NCBI GenBank assembly: GCA_964523405.1
Contig: CAZGAQ010000003.1
Location: forward strand, 186,001 to 250,000
Direction of reading: 5' to 3'
DNA: 64,000 bases
DNA from: CAZGAQ01 sp964523405
Lineage (GTDB): Bacteria; Planctomycetota; Phycisphaerae; UBA1845; Fen-1342
Part shown: one piece after another, positions 7,128-15,999 of the stretch
Layout: each line of letters starts with the position of its first letter
Position numbering within the stretch: the first letter of the stretch is position 1
Translations under genes and position numbers: made by a program
The notes under the pieces: model-generated
The model's input: the letters and a program-made list of their open reading frames with translations, nothing else
Databases searched by the model: none
Told to the model about the DNA's origin: nothing

Positions 7128-9833
7128 ATGTCTGCTATTCCCGCGCGATGTAGTAGTTCTCGCGGCGCTGGCCTCCCCGGCACGCTGCACCACGAAGTTG
7201 TCGAACTGCGCCAGCTCGAGCAGCAATTGGCGGCGCGTCTGCGGGCGGCGCCGGGTGAGCGGCTGCCGGGCAATGCCGCGTTTCTCGCGGATGGGCGCGT
7301 GTTGTGTCGCGAGCGGGCACGCGGGGACTCGCGCTACCCGTACGGGCGCGACGGCTTCAACTTCTGGGTGTACGCGTCCGGCTACATGCATGGCAATGAT
7401 GGATTGTACTTCGCCTTCCTGCCGTTCCAGGAAGGGCAGGAGCCGCCGGTTGCGTTTTTCCTCGGTCAGCGTCTGCCGGACGGTACCTACCGCCCCATTC
7501 CGATCTTGCCCGTACCCTACATCGCGGCCAGCGACGGACACGTGACAAACCGCTACACCGTCTTCGGGCCCGATGCCGCGTATTTCGCGGTGGAGACGCC
7601 CGAGCTGGCGGCCGTGCTGCGTGTTTTTGTGGATCAGGGACACGCCGAACACGCGGATGTGGCGTTCTCACTGCACATCGAGAACCGCAGCAAGGGCGAT
7701 CTTGAGTTGTTCGTCTCGGCCTATATGAACCCGTTCTGCCGCCACCAGTTTGCGGAAACGTGCGAGGATCGATGGTTCAAGAAGATCTGGGTGGACCAGC
7801 CACGGTTTGTGGCGGCCGAGGGGCGGCACGGCGCGGAGCTGCCACCCTTTCACGTGGCCGTGAACGAGGATGTCAGCCGGTTCCAATCGGTAACAAACCG
7901 TGCGCTGGTGCGGCGGGCGACGACCTGCACGGAGCTGGAAACGGAGGTCTGCACATCACGGCGGGGATACATGGGGCATCACCGGATCGGGCTGGCACAG
8001 GCGAATGCCCTATTCGCGGGACGTTTTGGGGAGCAGGTTCCGCTGACGGTTTTCAACGACAATGCGGTGGTGGGCGATCTCAACCGGTTCCGGCTGGCAG
8101 GTTGCGACATCACCCGATTCGATTACGTGCTGTCCCTGCTGAAGTCGGATGCGTCGTATCACGAGGAGCTGCGCACGGCGATCACGGCGCAGACGGTGGA
8201 CCGGGCGTGTGCGTGCCATCGGTCGGAATTGGCGGCAACGGCGCCGCAGCTCGGGCTGACGATGCGCGGCAGCCGACTGACGGGCATTCCCGACGAGACC
8301 TTCAACCGCTTCTTCCCCTACCTGCTAACGCAGGTGCGGGTGTGCGCCCAAGTGCGCGGGTACATGCAGCCGTCGCCGAATTCACTCATCGGCATCCGCG
8401 ACGTGTTCCAGGCGATCGAGGGGCATCTGTACGACGAGCCGCAGCGCGCGCGGGAGAAGATCTGCGAGGCGCTGGGGTTCGTGCTGACGGACGGGCGCTG
8501 CCCGCGGCAATACTCGCTGCCGGTGAACGGTGTGCCGGGGCGGGCAGATTTGCGCGAGTTCATCGATCAGGGCGTGTGGGTCGTGTCGACGGTCTACACG
8601 TACCTGGGCGTGACGGGCGATGCCGGCCTGCTCAACGAGACGTTGGGATACCACAAGCTGTCCGATTCGCCGATCGTGATCGTGCCGGCGGAGGAGGAGC
8701 GCGGCACGGTGTTGGACCATCTGATCCGGATCATGGGGTTCCTCGCGAAGCAGCGCGATCCGGAAACACACCTGGTGCTGGCCCTGTATGGCGACTGGAA
8801 CGACGCGGTGGACGGGCTGGGCACGACGCGCGAGCCTGGGCGGAAGTTCGGCACGGGCGTGAGCGTGATGGCCAGCCTGCAGTTCTACCAGAATTGCCGC
8901 GAGATGGCGGAGATTCTGCAGCGCTACTTCCCGGGGCAGTACCTCGACCAGGTACGGCAGTATCAGCAATTGCAGGCGGAGCTGGAGGCGGCGCTGCGTG
9001 AGCACGCGATCGTGCGCCAGGGCAGTGCGGCCCGCGTGGTGCACGGTTGGGGCGACCGCCAGAGCTACTACGTCGGCAGCTTCATGGACAGTGACAGCCA
9101 GCCGCGCGACAGCCTGACATCGAATGCGTTCTGGGTGCTGGCGGGGCTGCTCGCGCGAGAGCCGAGCCTCAAGCCACAGATCCTGCAGGCCTTCGAGCGG
9201 CTGGATTCGCCGTACGGGCTGAGAACGTTCGCCCCGGGGTTCGCGCCGGATGCGCCGGGCGTGGGACGAGTGCGCAAGCTGCCGCTGGGGACCGCGGAGA
9301 ACGGCGCGACGTATATTCACGCGACGGCGTTCGGAATTATGGCGCTGTTCCAGATGGGCGCGGCGCGGGCGGCGTGGCAGCAAATCGAGAAGATCCTGCC
9401 GTTTGCCCCGCACCAGCAGGGACTGAGCCACTCGCCGTTCGTGCTGCCGAACTCGTACGTGCACAACCCGGAGCTCAACCTCACCGGGCAGAACATGAAC
9501 GACTGGCAGACGGGCAGCTCGAATGTGCTGCTCAAGCTGCTGATTCGGCATGTGTGCGGGTTCCAGCCGGGGCTCGACGCGCTCCGCGTGGCACCGGCGG
9601 CGTGGTTCCCGTGCGACGGGTTCGAGTTCCGCGGAGTCGCACACGGGCGACGGGTCGTGATTGAGCGGACGACGGACGCGGTTGAGCGGCGGCGGTGCCG
9701 GCTTAATGGGGCGGAATTGGCGACGCACGTGGACCCGCAGACCGGCACGGTCGGCGTGATGATTCCGTACGACCGGCTCAGTGCGGAGCGTGAGAATCGG
9801 ATTGAGGTGATCGATCCGCGAGAAGACCGGTAG
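7128..9833 (+). CDS. GH94-type disaccharide phosphorylase-like protein
   Basis: The 901-residue protein has the organisation of GH94 cellobiose/chitobiose phosphorylases. An N-terminal beta-sandwich region (FLADGRVLCRERARGDSRYP) is followed by an (alpha/alpha)6 barrel and a C-terminal cap. GDWND at residues 555-559 contains the catalytic acid motif of the family, and GWGDRQSYYVGSFMDSDSQP, ENGATYIHATAF and SNVLLKLLIRHVCGFQPG are family-like later in the barrel. There is no signal peptide, so it acts in the cytoplasm, where such enzymes split disaccharides with phosphate to a sugar-1-phosphate. It is somewhat longer than the usual 800 residues, with about 25 poorly conserved N-terminal residues, so the true start could be further in. 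The substrate is unknown. It is divergent from the ROK regulator. Confidence 0.82.
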   Translation: MSAIPARCSSSRGAGLPGTLHHEVVELRQLEQQLAARLRAAPGERLPGNAAFLADGRVLCRERARGDSRYPYGRDGFNFWVYASGYMHGNDGLYFAFLPFQEGQEPPVAFFLGQRLPDGTYRPIPILPVPYIAASDGHVTNRYTVFGPDAAYFAVETPELAAVLRVFVDQGHAEHADVAFSLHIENRSKGDLELFVSAYMNPFCRHQFAETCEDRWFKKIWVDQPRFVAAEGRHGAELPPFHVAVNEDVSRFQSVTNRALVRRATTCTELETEVCTSRRGYMGHHRIGLAQANALFAGRFGEQVPLTVFNDNAVVGDLNRFRLAGCDITRFDYVLSLLKSDASYHEELRTAITAQTVDRACACHRSELAATAPQLGLTMRGSRLTGIPDETFNRFFPYLLTQVRVCAQVRGYMQPSPNSLIGIRDVFQAIEGHLYDEPQRAREKICEALGFVLTDGRCPRQYSLPVNGVPGRADLREFIDQGVWVVSTVYTYLGVTGDAGLLNETLGYHKLSDSPIVIVPAEEERGTVLDHLIRIMGFLAKQRDPETHLVLALYGDWNDAVDGLGTTREPGRKFGTGVSVMASLQFYQNCREMAEILQRYFPGQYLDQVRQYQQLQAELEAALREHAIVRQGSAARVVHGWGDRQSYYVGSFMDSDSQPRDSLTSNAFWVLAGLLAREPSLKPQILQAFERLDSPYGLRTFAPGFAPDAPGVGRVRKLPLGTAENGATYIHATAFGIMALFQMGAARAAWQQIEKILPFAPHQQGLSHSPFVLPNSYVHNPELNLTGQNMNDWQTGSSNVLLKLLIRHVCGFQPGLDALRVAPAAWFPCDGFEFRGVAHGRRVVIERTTDAVERRRCRLNGAELATHVDPQTGTVGVMIPYDRLSAERENRIEVIDPREDR

Positions 9834-9873
9834 GCCCCCAGGGCCAGGTGCGCCAGCAAGGGCCAGTTGGGCT

Positions 9874-9903
9874 CCAACGTCGGCCACAGGGGGCCAACGC
9901 TAC
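9874..9903 (+). repeat. 30-bp hairpin repeat, family B copy 1
   Basis: This is the pattern CCAACGT-S-GGCCAC-R-GGGGGCC-R-ACGCTAC. The same element, with few changes, occurs at 12687-12716, 23127-23156 and 39285-39313. GGCC/GGCC arms flanked by ACGT and ACGC give a short hairpin. It lies between the 3' ends of two convergent genes. Confidence 0.7.
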
Positions 9904-9919
9904 GCGCGATGCGGATGTA

Positions 9920-12655
9920 TCACTGAAAGCACAGCAGCGTGCCGGCTTCGGTGCCGATGACGAGGCAGCCGTCGCCGATTGCGGGGGAAGCGGAGATCGC
10001 GCCGCCACATTCGTAGCGCCAGACTTCGGCGCCGGTGCGCGCATCGAGCGCGTAGAGATTGCCGTCGGCGGAACCGAAGAAGGCGCGTGCGGCCGCGCCC
10101 CCCTGCCCCGTTACGATCACCGGCGACGAGTCGATGCGGCCCTTCGTCGCGAACTCCCACTGCAACTTGCCCGTGGCGGGATCGAGCGCCCGCATGCGTT
10201 TGTCGCGGCCGCCGATGAAGACGGACGCCGGCGTGACGGCCGCGGACGACATGAACGGCAGAGAGGAGTTGGGGTCTTCGAAGCGCCACAGTACGCGGCC
10301 CGCCTGCCAATCCACGCCGGTCACGAAGTTGCCGTACGTGCCGACGAAGGCACGCTCGCCGAGCGCAGCCGCGGCCGAGCCACTGACCGACTCCAACAGG
10401 ACCTTGCGCACGAGCTTGCCGTCGGCGAGATTCACAACGTGGAGGTGCGCGTCACAAGCGGCGACCAGGACGTGCTCGCCGACGATGCTCGCGGTGCCGT
10501 GAATGCGTTCGCCAAGCTCGTACTTCCACACGAGTTTGCCGTCGGTGGGATTGAGGGCGTACAGGAACGTGTCGTAGGATCCGAAGATCACCAGCGGCGG
10601 CGCGAAGGAGACGGTCGGCGAGGAGATCACGCGGTCATCGGCTTTGAAGGTCCAGCGACTGTCGCCGTTACGCACATCGCACGCGCGGACCACACCGGCC
10701 TCGTCGCCGTAGACCACCAGCCCCCCCACCGCTTTGTCGGCAAAATGCAGCACCGCCGGCGAGGATTCGATCGGCTCGTCGGTCTGCTGCTGCCACTTGC
10801 GCTGGCCGTTCTTGAGTTCCAGCGCGACGAAGCGGCCGGAGCCGCAGCCGACGTAGACGGTGCCGTCGACGATGGCGGCCGTGCAGGAGGTCGTGTCGCC
10901 GAGGTCGTATTGCCAGCGCCGGCGCGGCGCGGCGGCGAGATTGACCGTGCTGACGCCCGTGAGCTGGGCATTGCCGCGGAAGCTGCACCAGCCGTTGGGG
11001 TCGGCGTTGGGGGTGGGAGCAGAGTCGAATGCGGGTACCGCTTTGGTCGGCGCTGAGGTGGGCGCGGATTGCGCGGCGGGATGCGTCGTCGGGGCCGATG
11101 CGGGGGCGCTCGTCACCGGCGGGCGATCGGAGGCGGACGTGGTGTCGCCGGTGCCGATCGCGTAGACGGCCTTCTGCGTCGCGATGTACAGCGTGTTGTC
11201 GGCGACGGCGGCCGTCCCGTAGACCGCGCTCTTCATCTCGTTGCGGGCGAGTTCCTTGAGTTCCTTGCCGTGCTGCAGGACCGCAACGTCCCCGTCGGCG
11301 TTGCCAAGGATGACTTTGCCATCGACGACCAGGGGCGTACCCCAGACGGCCGCCTGCATGTCGTACCGCCAGTGGCGCTGCCCGGTGGCGGCGTCGAGGC
11401 AATAGACGAAGCCCGCAAGATCGGCCGCGTAGAGGAGGCCGTCGGCGACGGCGACGCTGGCGATCGTGCGGCCGAAGTCCTTGCCGCCAACGTGCCAGAC
11501 CTGGCCCTTGGCGGTGATGTCGCCGCGCTGGGTGGCGTCGATCGCGTAGAGGTGGCCGGGGCCGTGGCACTGCTCGGGGTCGTCACCGGAGGCGAGATAG
11601 ACGCGATCGCCGGCAATGACGGGGGTGGCGACGATGCTGGTCATAGTGCCGCTGCCGCCAATCTCCCACTTCGTATCGGGCGGGTTAAGGTTGAACTTCC
11701 AGAGGGGCGCGCCGGTCTTGGGCTCGAACGCGTAACACCAGCCGTCGCCGCCGCCGAAGATGACCTGCGGTTGGCCGGCAATGACGCCATAGGCGGGCGA
11801 GGACCATTGGCCGTGGAGGATGTGCTCGCCGGGATCGTTGCGCATCCAGACGACCTTACCGGTGCGGCCGTCGACGGCGATGAACGAGGGGGCCTGCGGG
11901 GCGGGCGGCTTCTCGTGCTCGTCATCGACGCCGTTGCCGGTGCAGACGAAGATCAGGTCGCCGCCGGCCACGGGTGAGCAGGCCGCAAGGTTGTGCGGAT
12001 AGACACCGAGCTCGGCGATCATGTCGAGGATCCAGACGAAGTCGGCGTCTTGCGGGGTCGTGTGTTTCTCGCTCGTGTACGGGCCCTCGTTGCGGCCGGA
12101 CTGCAGGCCCGTCACCGTTGCGCAGACGAGTTCGCAGCGGTTGCTGACGTAGTAGACGCGGTCGCCGACGACGAGGGGCGTGGAGGCGACGCCTTGCTCG
12201 GGCCAGTCCTGCGCGGGGCCGGTGTCGAGCTTGGCGTGCGTGGCTTGCCAGAGAAATTCGCCCGTGCGCTGGTCGAGGCAGACGACGCAGCCCTGGTCGT
12301 CCTTGATGGACGGGCGCAGGCCGCCGCCGTTGTTCGTGCCGATAAAGATGCGCCCGCCGGAAATGACCGGACCGCCGTACGTGTAGGTGCCCAGGGGCGA
12401 CGACCAACGGATGTTCCGCTTCTTGCTGACGTCCCATTGCGCTGGGATGCCGGTGGCGGCGGCGACCGCGTTCCGGGTCGGCGAGCCGCCCCACATGGGC
12501 CAGTCATGCGTCGGCTGGCTCGCGGGCGGATCGGCCGCCGAGGCTGCGGCCGCGAAGGCGACACACAGCCCGCCTGCCCAGGCGAATTCTCTCCCCCGTC
12601 GCGCACTCCGCTTGGGCCGCCCGGCGGCCCAGCGCAGGACTCTTGCTTGAAGCAT
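9920..12655 (-). CDS. Secreted double PQQ-type beta-propeller repeat protein
   Basis: The 911-residue protein is made of PQQ/BamB-like blades, each with a pattern such as GxVYxLDAxTGxxxW. Examples are FIAVDGRTGKVVWMRNDPG, YCLDAATGQRHWRYDMQA, YALNPTDGKLVWKYELGE and YALDARTGAEVWRYECGG. A first propeller (residues about 50-500) is joined to a second (about 570-911) by an Ala/Pro/Thr/Ser-rich linker. An N-terminal signal peptide ends near ASAADPP. ATG at 12655 is preferred to a start at 12700 because it puts the signal sequence near the N-terminus; neither has a good ribosome-binding site. The catalytic residues of quinoprotein dehydrogenases were not identified, so a structural or binding role is as likely as an enzyme. 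Such large propeller proteins are frequent in Planctomycetota. Confidence 0.85.
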   Translation of the reverse strand: MLQARVLRWAAGRPKRSARRGREFAWAGGLCVAFAAAASAADPPASQPTHDWPMWGGSPTRNAVAAATGIPAQWDVSKKRNIRWSSPLGTYTYGGPVISGGRIFIGTNNGGGLRPSIKDDQGCVVCLDQRTGEFLWQATHAKLDTGPAQDWPEQGVASTPLVVGDRVYYVSNRCELVCATVTGLQSGRNEGPYTSEKHTTPQDADFVWILDMIAELGVYPHNLAACSPVAGGDLIFVCTGNGVDDEHEKPPAPQAPSFIAVDGRTGKVVWMRNDPGEHILHGQWSSPAYGVIAGQPQVIFGGGDGWCYAFEPKTGAPLWKFNLNPPDTKWEIGGSGTMTSIVATPVIAGDRVYLASGDDPEQCHGPGHLYAIDATQRGDITAKGQVWHVGGKDFGRTIASVAVADGLLYAADLAGFVYCLDAATGQRHWRYDMQAAVWGTPLVVDGKVILGNADGDVAVLQHGKELKELARNEMKSAVYGTAAVADNTLYIATQKAVYAIGTGDTTSASDRPPVTSAPASAPTTHPAAQSAPTSAPTKAVPAFDSAPTPNADPNGWCSFRGNAQLTGVSTVNLAAAPRRRWQYDLGDTTSCTAAIVDGTVYVGCGSGRFVALELKNGQRKWQQQTDEPIESSPAVLHFADKAVGGLVVYGDEAGVVRACDVRNGDSRWTFKADDRVISSPTVSFAPPLVIFGSYDTFLYALNPTDGKLVWKYELGERIHGTASIVGEHVLVAACDAHLHVVNLADGKLVRKVLLESVSGSAAAALGERAFVGTYGNFVTGVDWQAGRVLWRFEDPNSSLPFMSSAAVTPASVFIGGRDKRMRALDPATGKLQWEFATKGRIDSSPVIVTGQGGAAARAFFGSADGNLYALDARTGAEVWRYECGGAISASPAIGDGCLVIGTEAGTLLCFQ

Positions 12656-12686
12656 GGCACACCGCAAGTGGCAGGTTTCACGGCAT

Positions 12687-12716
12687 CCAACGTGGGCCAC
12701 GGGGGGCCGACGCTAC
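12687..12716 (+). repeat. 30-bp hairpin repeat, family B copy 2
   Basis: This copy of the CCAACGT-GGCCAC-GGGGGCC-ACGCTAC element lies in the short interval between the YceI-like gene end and the propeller gene start. It is nearly identical to the copy at 39285-39313. Confidence 0.7.
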
Positions 12717-12725
12717 TTGTTCCCG

Positions 12726-13907
12726 TTACGGTTGGTCATCTTTGGCTCTCGGGGACTGGGCGGCCTCAGCCTGCTTGGCGGCGGCCAGATAGCGCGTCAG
12801 CGTCGCCCGCACCTCGTCTGCCGCCGGGGCGGGCACCTTGTCCAGGTGCTCGGCGGCCGCCCGGGCATATTTCACGGCCGACTCCAGGTCCGCCCGCTCG
12901 TAATACGCCCGCGCGAGCGTGGAGAGCAAGCCCGCGTCCTTGAATTCCGTCAGCTCGTTGGCCCGGCGGGCGGCGGTGAGGACGAAGCCGAGGTCGCGGG
13001 TGCGGATGCCGTCTTCGGTCAGGACGGCCGTGGCGAGGAGGTCGAGCGCGGGGGCGTCGTCCCAGATTTCGCGCAGGAACTGGCGGCCGAATTCGTAGCC
13101 CTTGGCGGGGTCGTTGAAGTCACGGACGAGGGTGAGGAACTGGAGTTGCTTGAGTAGGTGCGGCGTCTTAACGGCGGGGTCGAGGTTTTTCTCCGGCGAC
13201 ATCGTGGTGCAGAGCAGGTAGATGTCGACGCGCGCGGTCTCCGCGATGCGTGGGACGAGCGGCGGCGCGGGAGCGACGAGGCCCAGGTCGGCAAGCTTAA
13301 GGTCGAACTTGGTGCGGAAGATGAGGAGTTCGCCGACGGTGCGGCCCATTGTCTGCCAGGTGAAGGGCACGAGGCTCAGCTCGACGGGGAGCTCGAGGGG
13401 GATAGTCTTGTCCTTGACGGTCAGCTCGCCGGTGGCGGTGAGGGTGCCGTCGCGGCGGTTCTTGTCGCCCTTCTTGAGCGGTTCGCCGCGGACGCCGGTG
13501 AGCACGAAAGTGATCTCGGGGGACTGGGCAAGGTTGAGCAGCGGCGGGGACTGAATGAGCTGGTCGGCGCCGGCGAGGCCGCTGGTTAGGGAGGCGACAG
13601 GGATGCGCACCGCACCCGCCAGGAGCGGCGGCTGGTCTTCGTCGAGATCGAACGGGGTAACGAAATAGCCGACCGCGCGCGAGCAGGTCAGAACGGTCCG
13701 CTGCAGCGGGGCCTGGCAGGTCACGAGAACCTGCGTGTCCTCGCCGGTGGTAATGTGGTAGACGTCGCCGCGGTCGAGCTGCGCGGGCGGCACGGCCAGA
13801 GCCTGGCCGCTGGCGGAGCGCGGGGGGACGGTCTCGGCGGCGCGGACGGCGAGGGGGACAAAGGCCAGCAGGGTCGTCACGAGCAGGAACGGGGAATGGC
13901 GCGTCAC
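12726..13907 (-). CDS. Secreted YceI-like domain protein
   Basis: The 393-residue protein starts at GTG 13907 with CTGGAGG 8 nt upstream. It begins VTRHSPFLLVTTLLAFVPLAVRA, a signal peptide that the longer upstream frame would bury. Residues about 45-250 resemble the YceI lipocalin-like fold: paired strands with FDLDEDQPPLLAGAVRIPVASL, SPEITFVLTGV, TATGELTVKDKTIPLELPVEL and IFRTKFDLKLADLGL. YceI proteins are periplasmic and bind polyisoprenoid-type ligands. The C-terminal 130 residues are helical with a possible TPR (ESAVKYARAAAEHLDKVP). The gene is in the same direction as the propeller gene, 70 nt upstream of it. The fused helical tail is unusual for the family. Confidence 0.75.
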   Translation of the reverse strand: MTRHSPFLLVTTLLAFVPLAVRAAETVPPRSASGQALAVPPAQLDRGDVYHITTGEDTQVLVTCQAPLQRTVLTCSRAVGYFVTPFDLDEDQPPLLAGAVRIPVASLTSGLAGADQLIQSPPLLNLAQSPEITFVLTGVRGEPLKKGDKNRRDGTLTATGELTVKDKTIPLELPVELSLVPFTWQTMGRTVGELLIFRTKFDLKLADLGLVAPAPPLVPRIAETARVDIYLLCTTMSPEKNLDPAVKTPHLLKQLQFLTLVRDFNDPAKGYEFGRQFLREIWDDAPALDLLATAVLTEDGIRTRDLGFVLTAARRANELTEFKDAGLLSTLARAYYERADLESAVKYARAAAEHLDKVPAPAADEVRATLTRYLAAAKQAEAAQSPRAKDDQP

Positions 13908-14117
13908 GGGCGATCCTCCAGGATGTGGGGCGTCGCGGGTGCGACCGACACGGGCGGCGCCGCCGGCGGATAACGGGGATAACGGCGTGAGTTGTAACCG
14001 CGGGCGGGCGCGGGGCCCAGGCAGGGATACAGTTTCAGACAGGGGGAGGGAGCGTGAGAAGACCAACAGACCGGCCGCCCCCCTGCTCCGCGACCAGTGG
14101 TTGCCGTGCCAAGGCCC

Positions 14118-14132
14118 CCGCTGACACAGCGG
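14118..14132 (+). repeat. Hairpin repeat, family D copy 1
   Basis: CCGCTG-ACA-CAGCGG is a 6-bp stem with a 3-nt loop, followed by TGGCACAC. The same layout (stem, ACA loop, stem, GTGGCACAC) appears 50 bp further on. The whole gap 13908-14214 holds no convincing gene; these two hairpins and the YceI-like gene's ribosome-binding site are all that is seen. Confidence 0.55.
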
Positions 14133-14168
14133 TGGCACACCCGGCGCTGCCGCCCCTTTGCCTCCGAC

Positions 14169-14191
14169 GCCACGGCTCACAGAGCCGTGGC
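14169..14191 (+). repeat. Hairpin repeat, family D copy 2, possible terminator
   Basis: GCCACGGCTC-ACA-GAGCCGTGGC is a perfect 10-bp stem with the same ACA loop as the neighbour at 14118, followed by ACAC. It lies 24 nt beyond the stop of the MFS gene on the minus strand, so it may end that transcript. No strong T-run follows. Confidence 0.6.
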
Positions 14192-14214
14192 ACACAGCCT
14201 CATTTGCGGACGCT

Positions 14215-15783
14215 CTAGTGCTGGTCCGGGGCGCCGATGTGTTCCGCCTTGTATCCGCCGGCGGCGCGGTCCTTCAGGAACAGGATGCCGAAGACAATGA
14301 CAAGGACCACAGCGAACGGCGCGACATAGCGAAAAGACATACGTCCGCCGTAGTTGTCGGCGGGATCAATCAGCTCCTTGATGCGGTCGACCGTGCTGCC
14401 GGCGTCCTTGGGGGCGTTACGCACGGCGCTACGAAGCGCCTCGGCGGTCAGGCCGGGTTTCAGATACTTGGCGGCTTCGGCCCCCTCGACGCCGATCGTC
14501 GGCGCGCTGCTGAGCGCCGGCTCGCGGTTGGGGGCGGACTTGCTGGCGGCCTGCGGCGGCAGCAGCGTCTGAGCTTCCTTCGCCGCCCCAAGCGTCTCAC
14601 TTCGGAAGGGCTCTTTCAGCTCTTCCGCCAGAGCCGGGTACTGCGTCGCCACGCGCTGCAGCACGCCGAGCGTCTTGACCGGCTCCTGCACCAACTTCTC
14701 GTGGAGGTACTGGTCGGCGATGCGGCCCATCTGCGGCGCGGTCACTACGCCGACGACCAGCATACCCATGCCACCGAGCAGGGACAGCCCCAGCGCTCCG
14801 CTGCGCGGGACGCGTTCGGCAGCCACGCCGAGCATCGTGGGCCAGAAGTAGCACACCCCGAGAGCGAAGACGGTGGCCGAGGCGAAGGCCGTGGCCGTGT
14901 TGTCGGCGAAGCTGAGCCAGTAGAGGCCGATTCCGGCGAGAATGGCCGAACCGACGAGGATGCCCGTGGGCGAGAGCCGGTGAATGACCGGACCGGCGAA
15001 GAAGCGCAGGATGGCCATCAGGCCGTTGATGTAGGCCAGGACCAGGATGCCGGCGATGCCGCCGGCGGAAAGGACGGCGGGCACCCAGCGGCCGGGTCCG
15101 AGTTCGAGCGACGCGGTGATGCACATGCAGATCAGGAGCACCCAGAAGAGCGGCCGTCCGAGGGCACCGGCCAGCATGCCCTTGAAGCTGATGCCGGATT
15201 GGACGCGTTCGGTGGCCGGGAATTTCTGGCCGATGAACAGGATTCCGTAAACAACCGCAGGAATGAGGATGAGGGCGAGCTTAAGCTGCCAGAGGGCGAG
15301 ACCGAGGCCGACGGGCAGGGCGAGCTTGTCGAGGAAGTAGGCTGCGACGCTCCCAAGCACGATTCCGCCGGGGAACCACATGTGGAATTGATTGAGTTTC
15401 TTGGTCTTCTGATCGGGGTAGATCGTCGCGATCAGCGGATTGCAGACGGCCTCGACGGTGCCGTTGCCCAGCGAGAGCACGAGCGCGCCAGCAACAAGCA
15501 TCCAGAAGCCGTTGGCGAAGATCATGGTGAGCGCACCGGCGAAGTGGCAGAGCAGTGCGAACCAGAGGAGGTTGCGCATACCGAGCACGTCACAGAGGGG
15601 ACCGAAGACGAATATGCTGACCGTAAACCCCCAAGTTGCCGCGCCGCCAACAACACCCACCTGCCAGTTGCTAAGGACAAATTGCTCCTTGAGCGGGCCC
15701 ATGATGGCGCTGATCACCGCGAAACAAACGGCGGTGGCGATGAGCGAAAAGCAACTGCCGACGAAGAGCCGGGCCTTGTTCAT
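14215..15783 (-). CDS. MFS transporter with a soluble insertion before the last helix
   Basis: The 522-residue protein is a major facilitator carrier with about 12 membrane segments. The N-terminal half begins LFVGSCFSLIATAVCFAVISA and contains FVFGPLCDVLGMRNLLWFALL, the typical loop 2-3 region, and IFANGFWMLVAGALVLSLG. The fold is like sugar MFS carriers. Between the 11th and 12th segments lies a hydrophilic stretch of about 115 residues (roughly 366-480, rich in Ala, Glu, Pro) that is absent from ordinary carriers. The last segment is YVAPFAVVLVIVFGILFL. ATG at 15783 has GGAGA upstream. The substrate is unknown; the position near carbohydrate genes suggests a sugar. Confidence 0.82.
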   Translation of the reverse strand: MNKARLFVGSCFSLIATAVCFAVISAIMGPLKEQFVLSNWQVGVVGGAATWGFTVSIFVFGPLCDVLGMRNLLWFALLCHFAGALTMIFANGFWMLVAGALVLSLGNGTVEAVCNPLIATIYPDQKTKKLNQFHMWFPGGIVLGSVAAYFLDKLALPVGLGLALWQLKLALILIPAVVYGILFIGQKFPATERVQSGISFKGMLAGALGRPLFWVLLICMCITASLELGPGRWVPAVLSAGGIAGILVLAYINGLMAILRFFAGPVIHRLSPTGILVGSAILAGIGLYWLSFADNTATAFASATVFALGVCYFWPTMLGVAAERVPRSGALGLSLLGGMGMLVVGVVTAPQMGRIADQYLHEKLVQEPVKTLGVLQRVATQYPALAEELKEPFRSETLGAAKEAQTLLPPQAASKSAPNREPALSSAPTIGVEGAEAAKYLKPGLTAEALRSAVRNAPKDAGSTVDRIKELIDPADNYGGRMSFRYVAPFAVVLVIVFGILFLKDRAAGGYKAEHIGAPDQH

Positions 15784-15999
15784 CGAGGTGTCTCCGCAAA
15801 CGGCCGCGCCAGCGGCGAGAACGGGGTATCAATTGGGTGGCATGATAGCGAGCGCGACGGGCAGCGTCGACGGGCAGTGGGCTTTCGGACATGAAACAGA
15901 GTGAAGCGCCGCAAGTCTGGGCCCACTGCGTCGCGACGTGGTGGGGGGCACGTTACAATGCGACCCCGAATCACGTACCCGTTGTTAGGAAAGCACAGC

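Noticed and set aside
14158..15894. Plus-strand open frame of 578 codons
   Set aside because: Antisense to the MFS gene 14215-15783; highly charged composition with no family motif.
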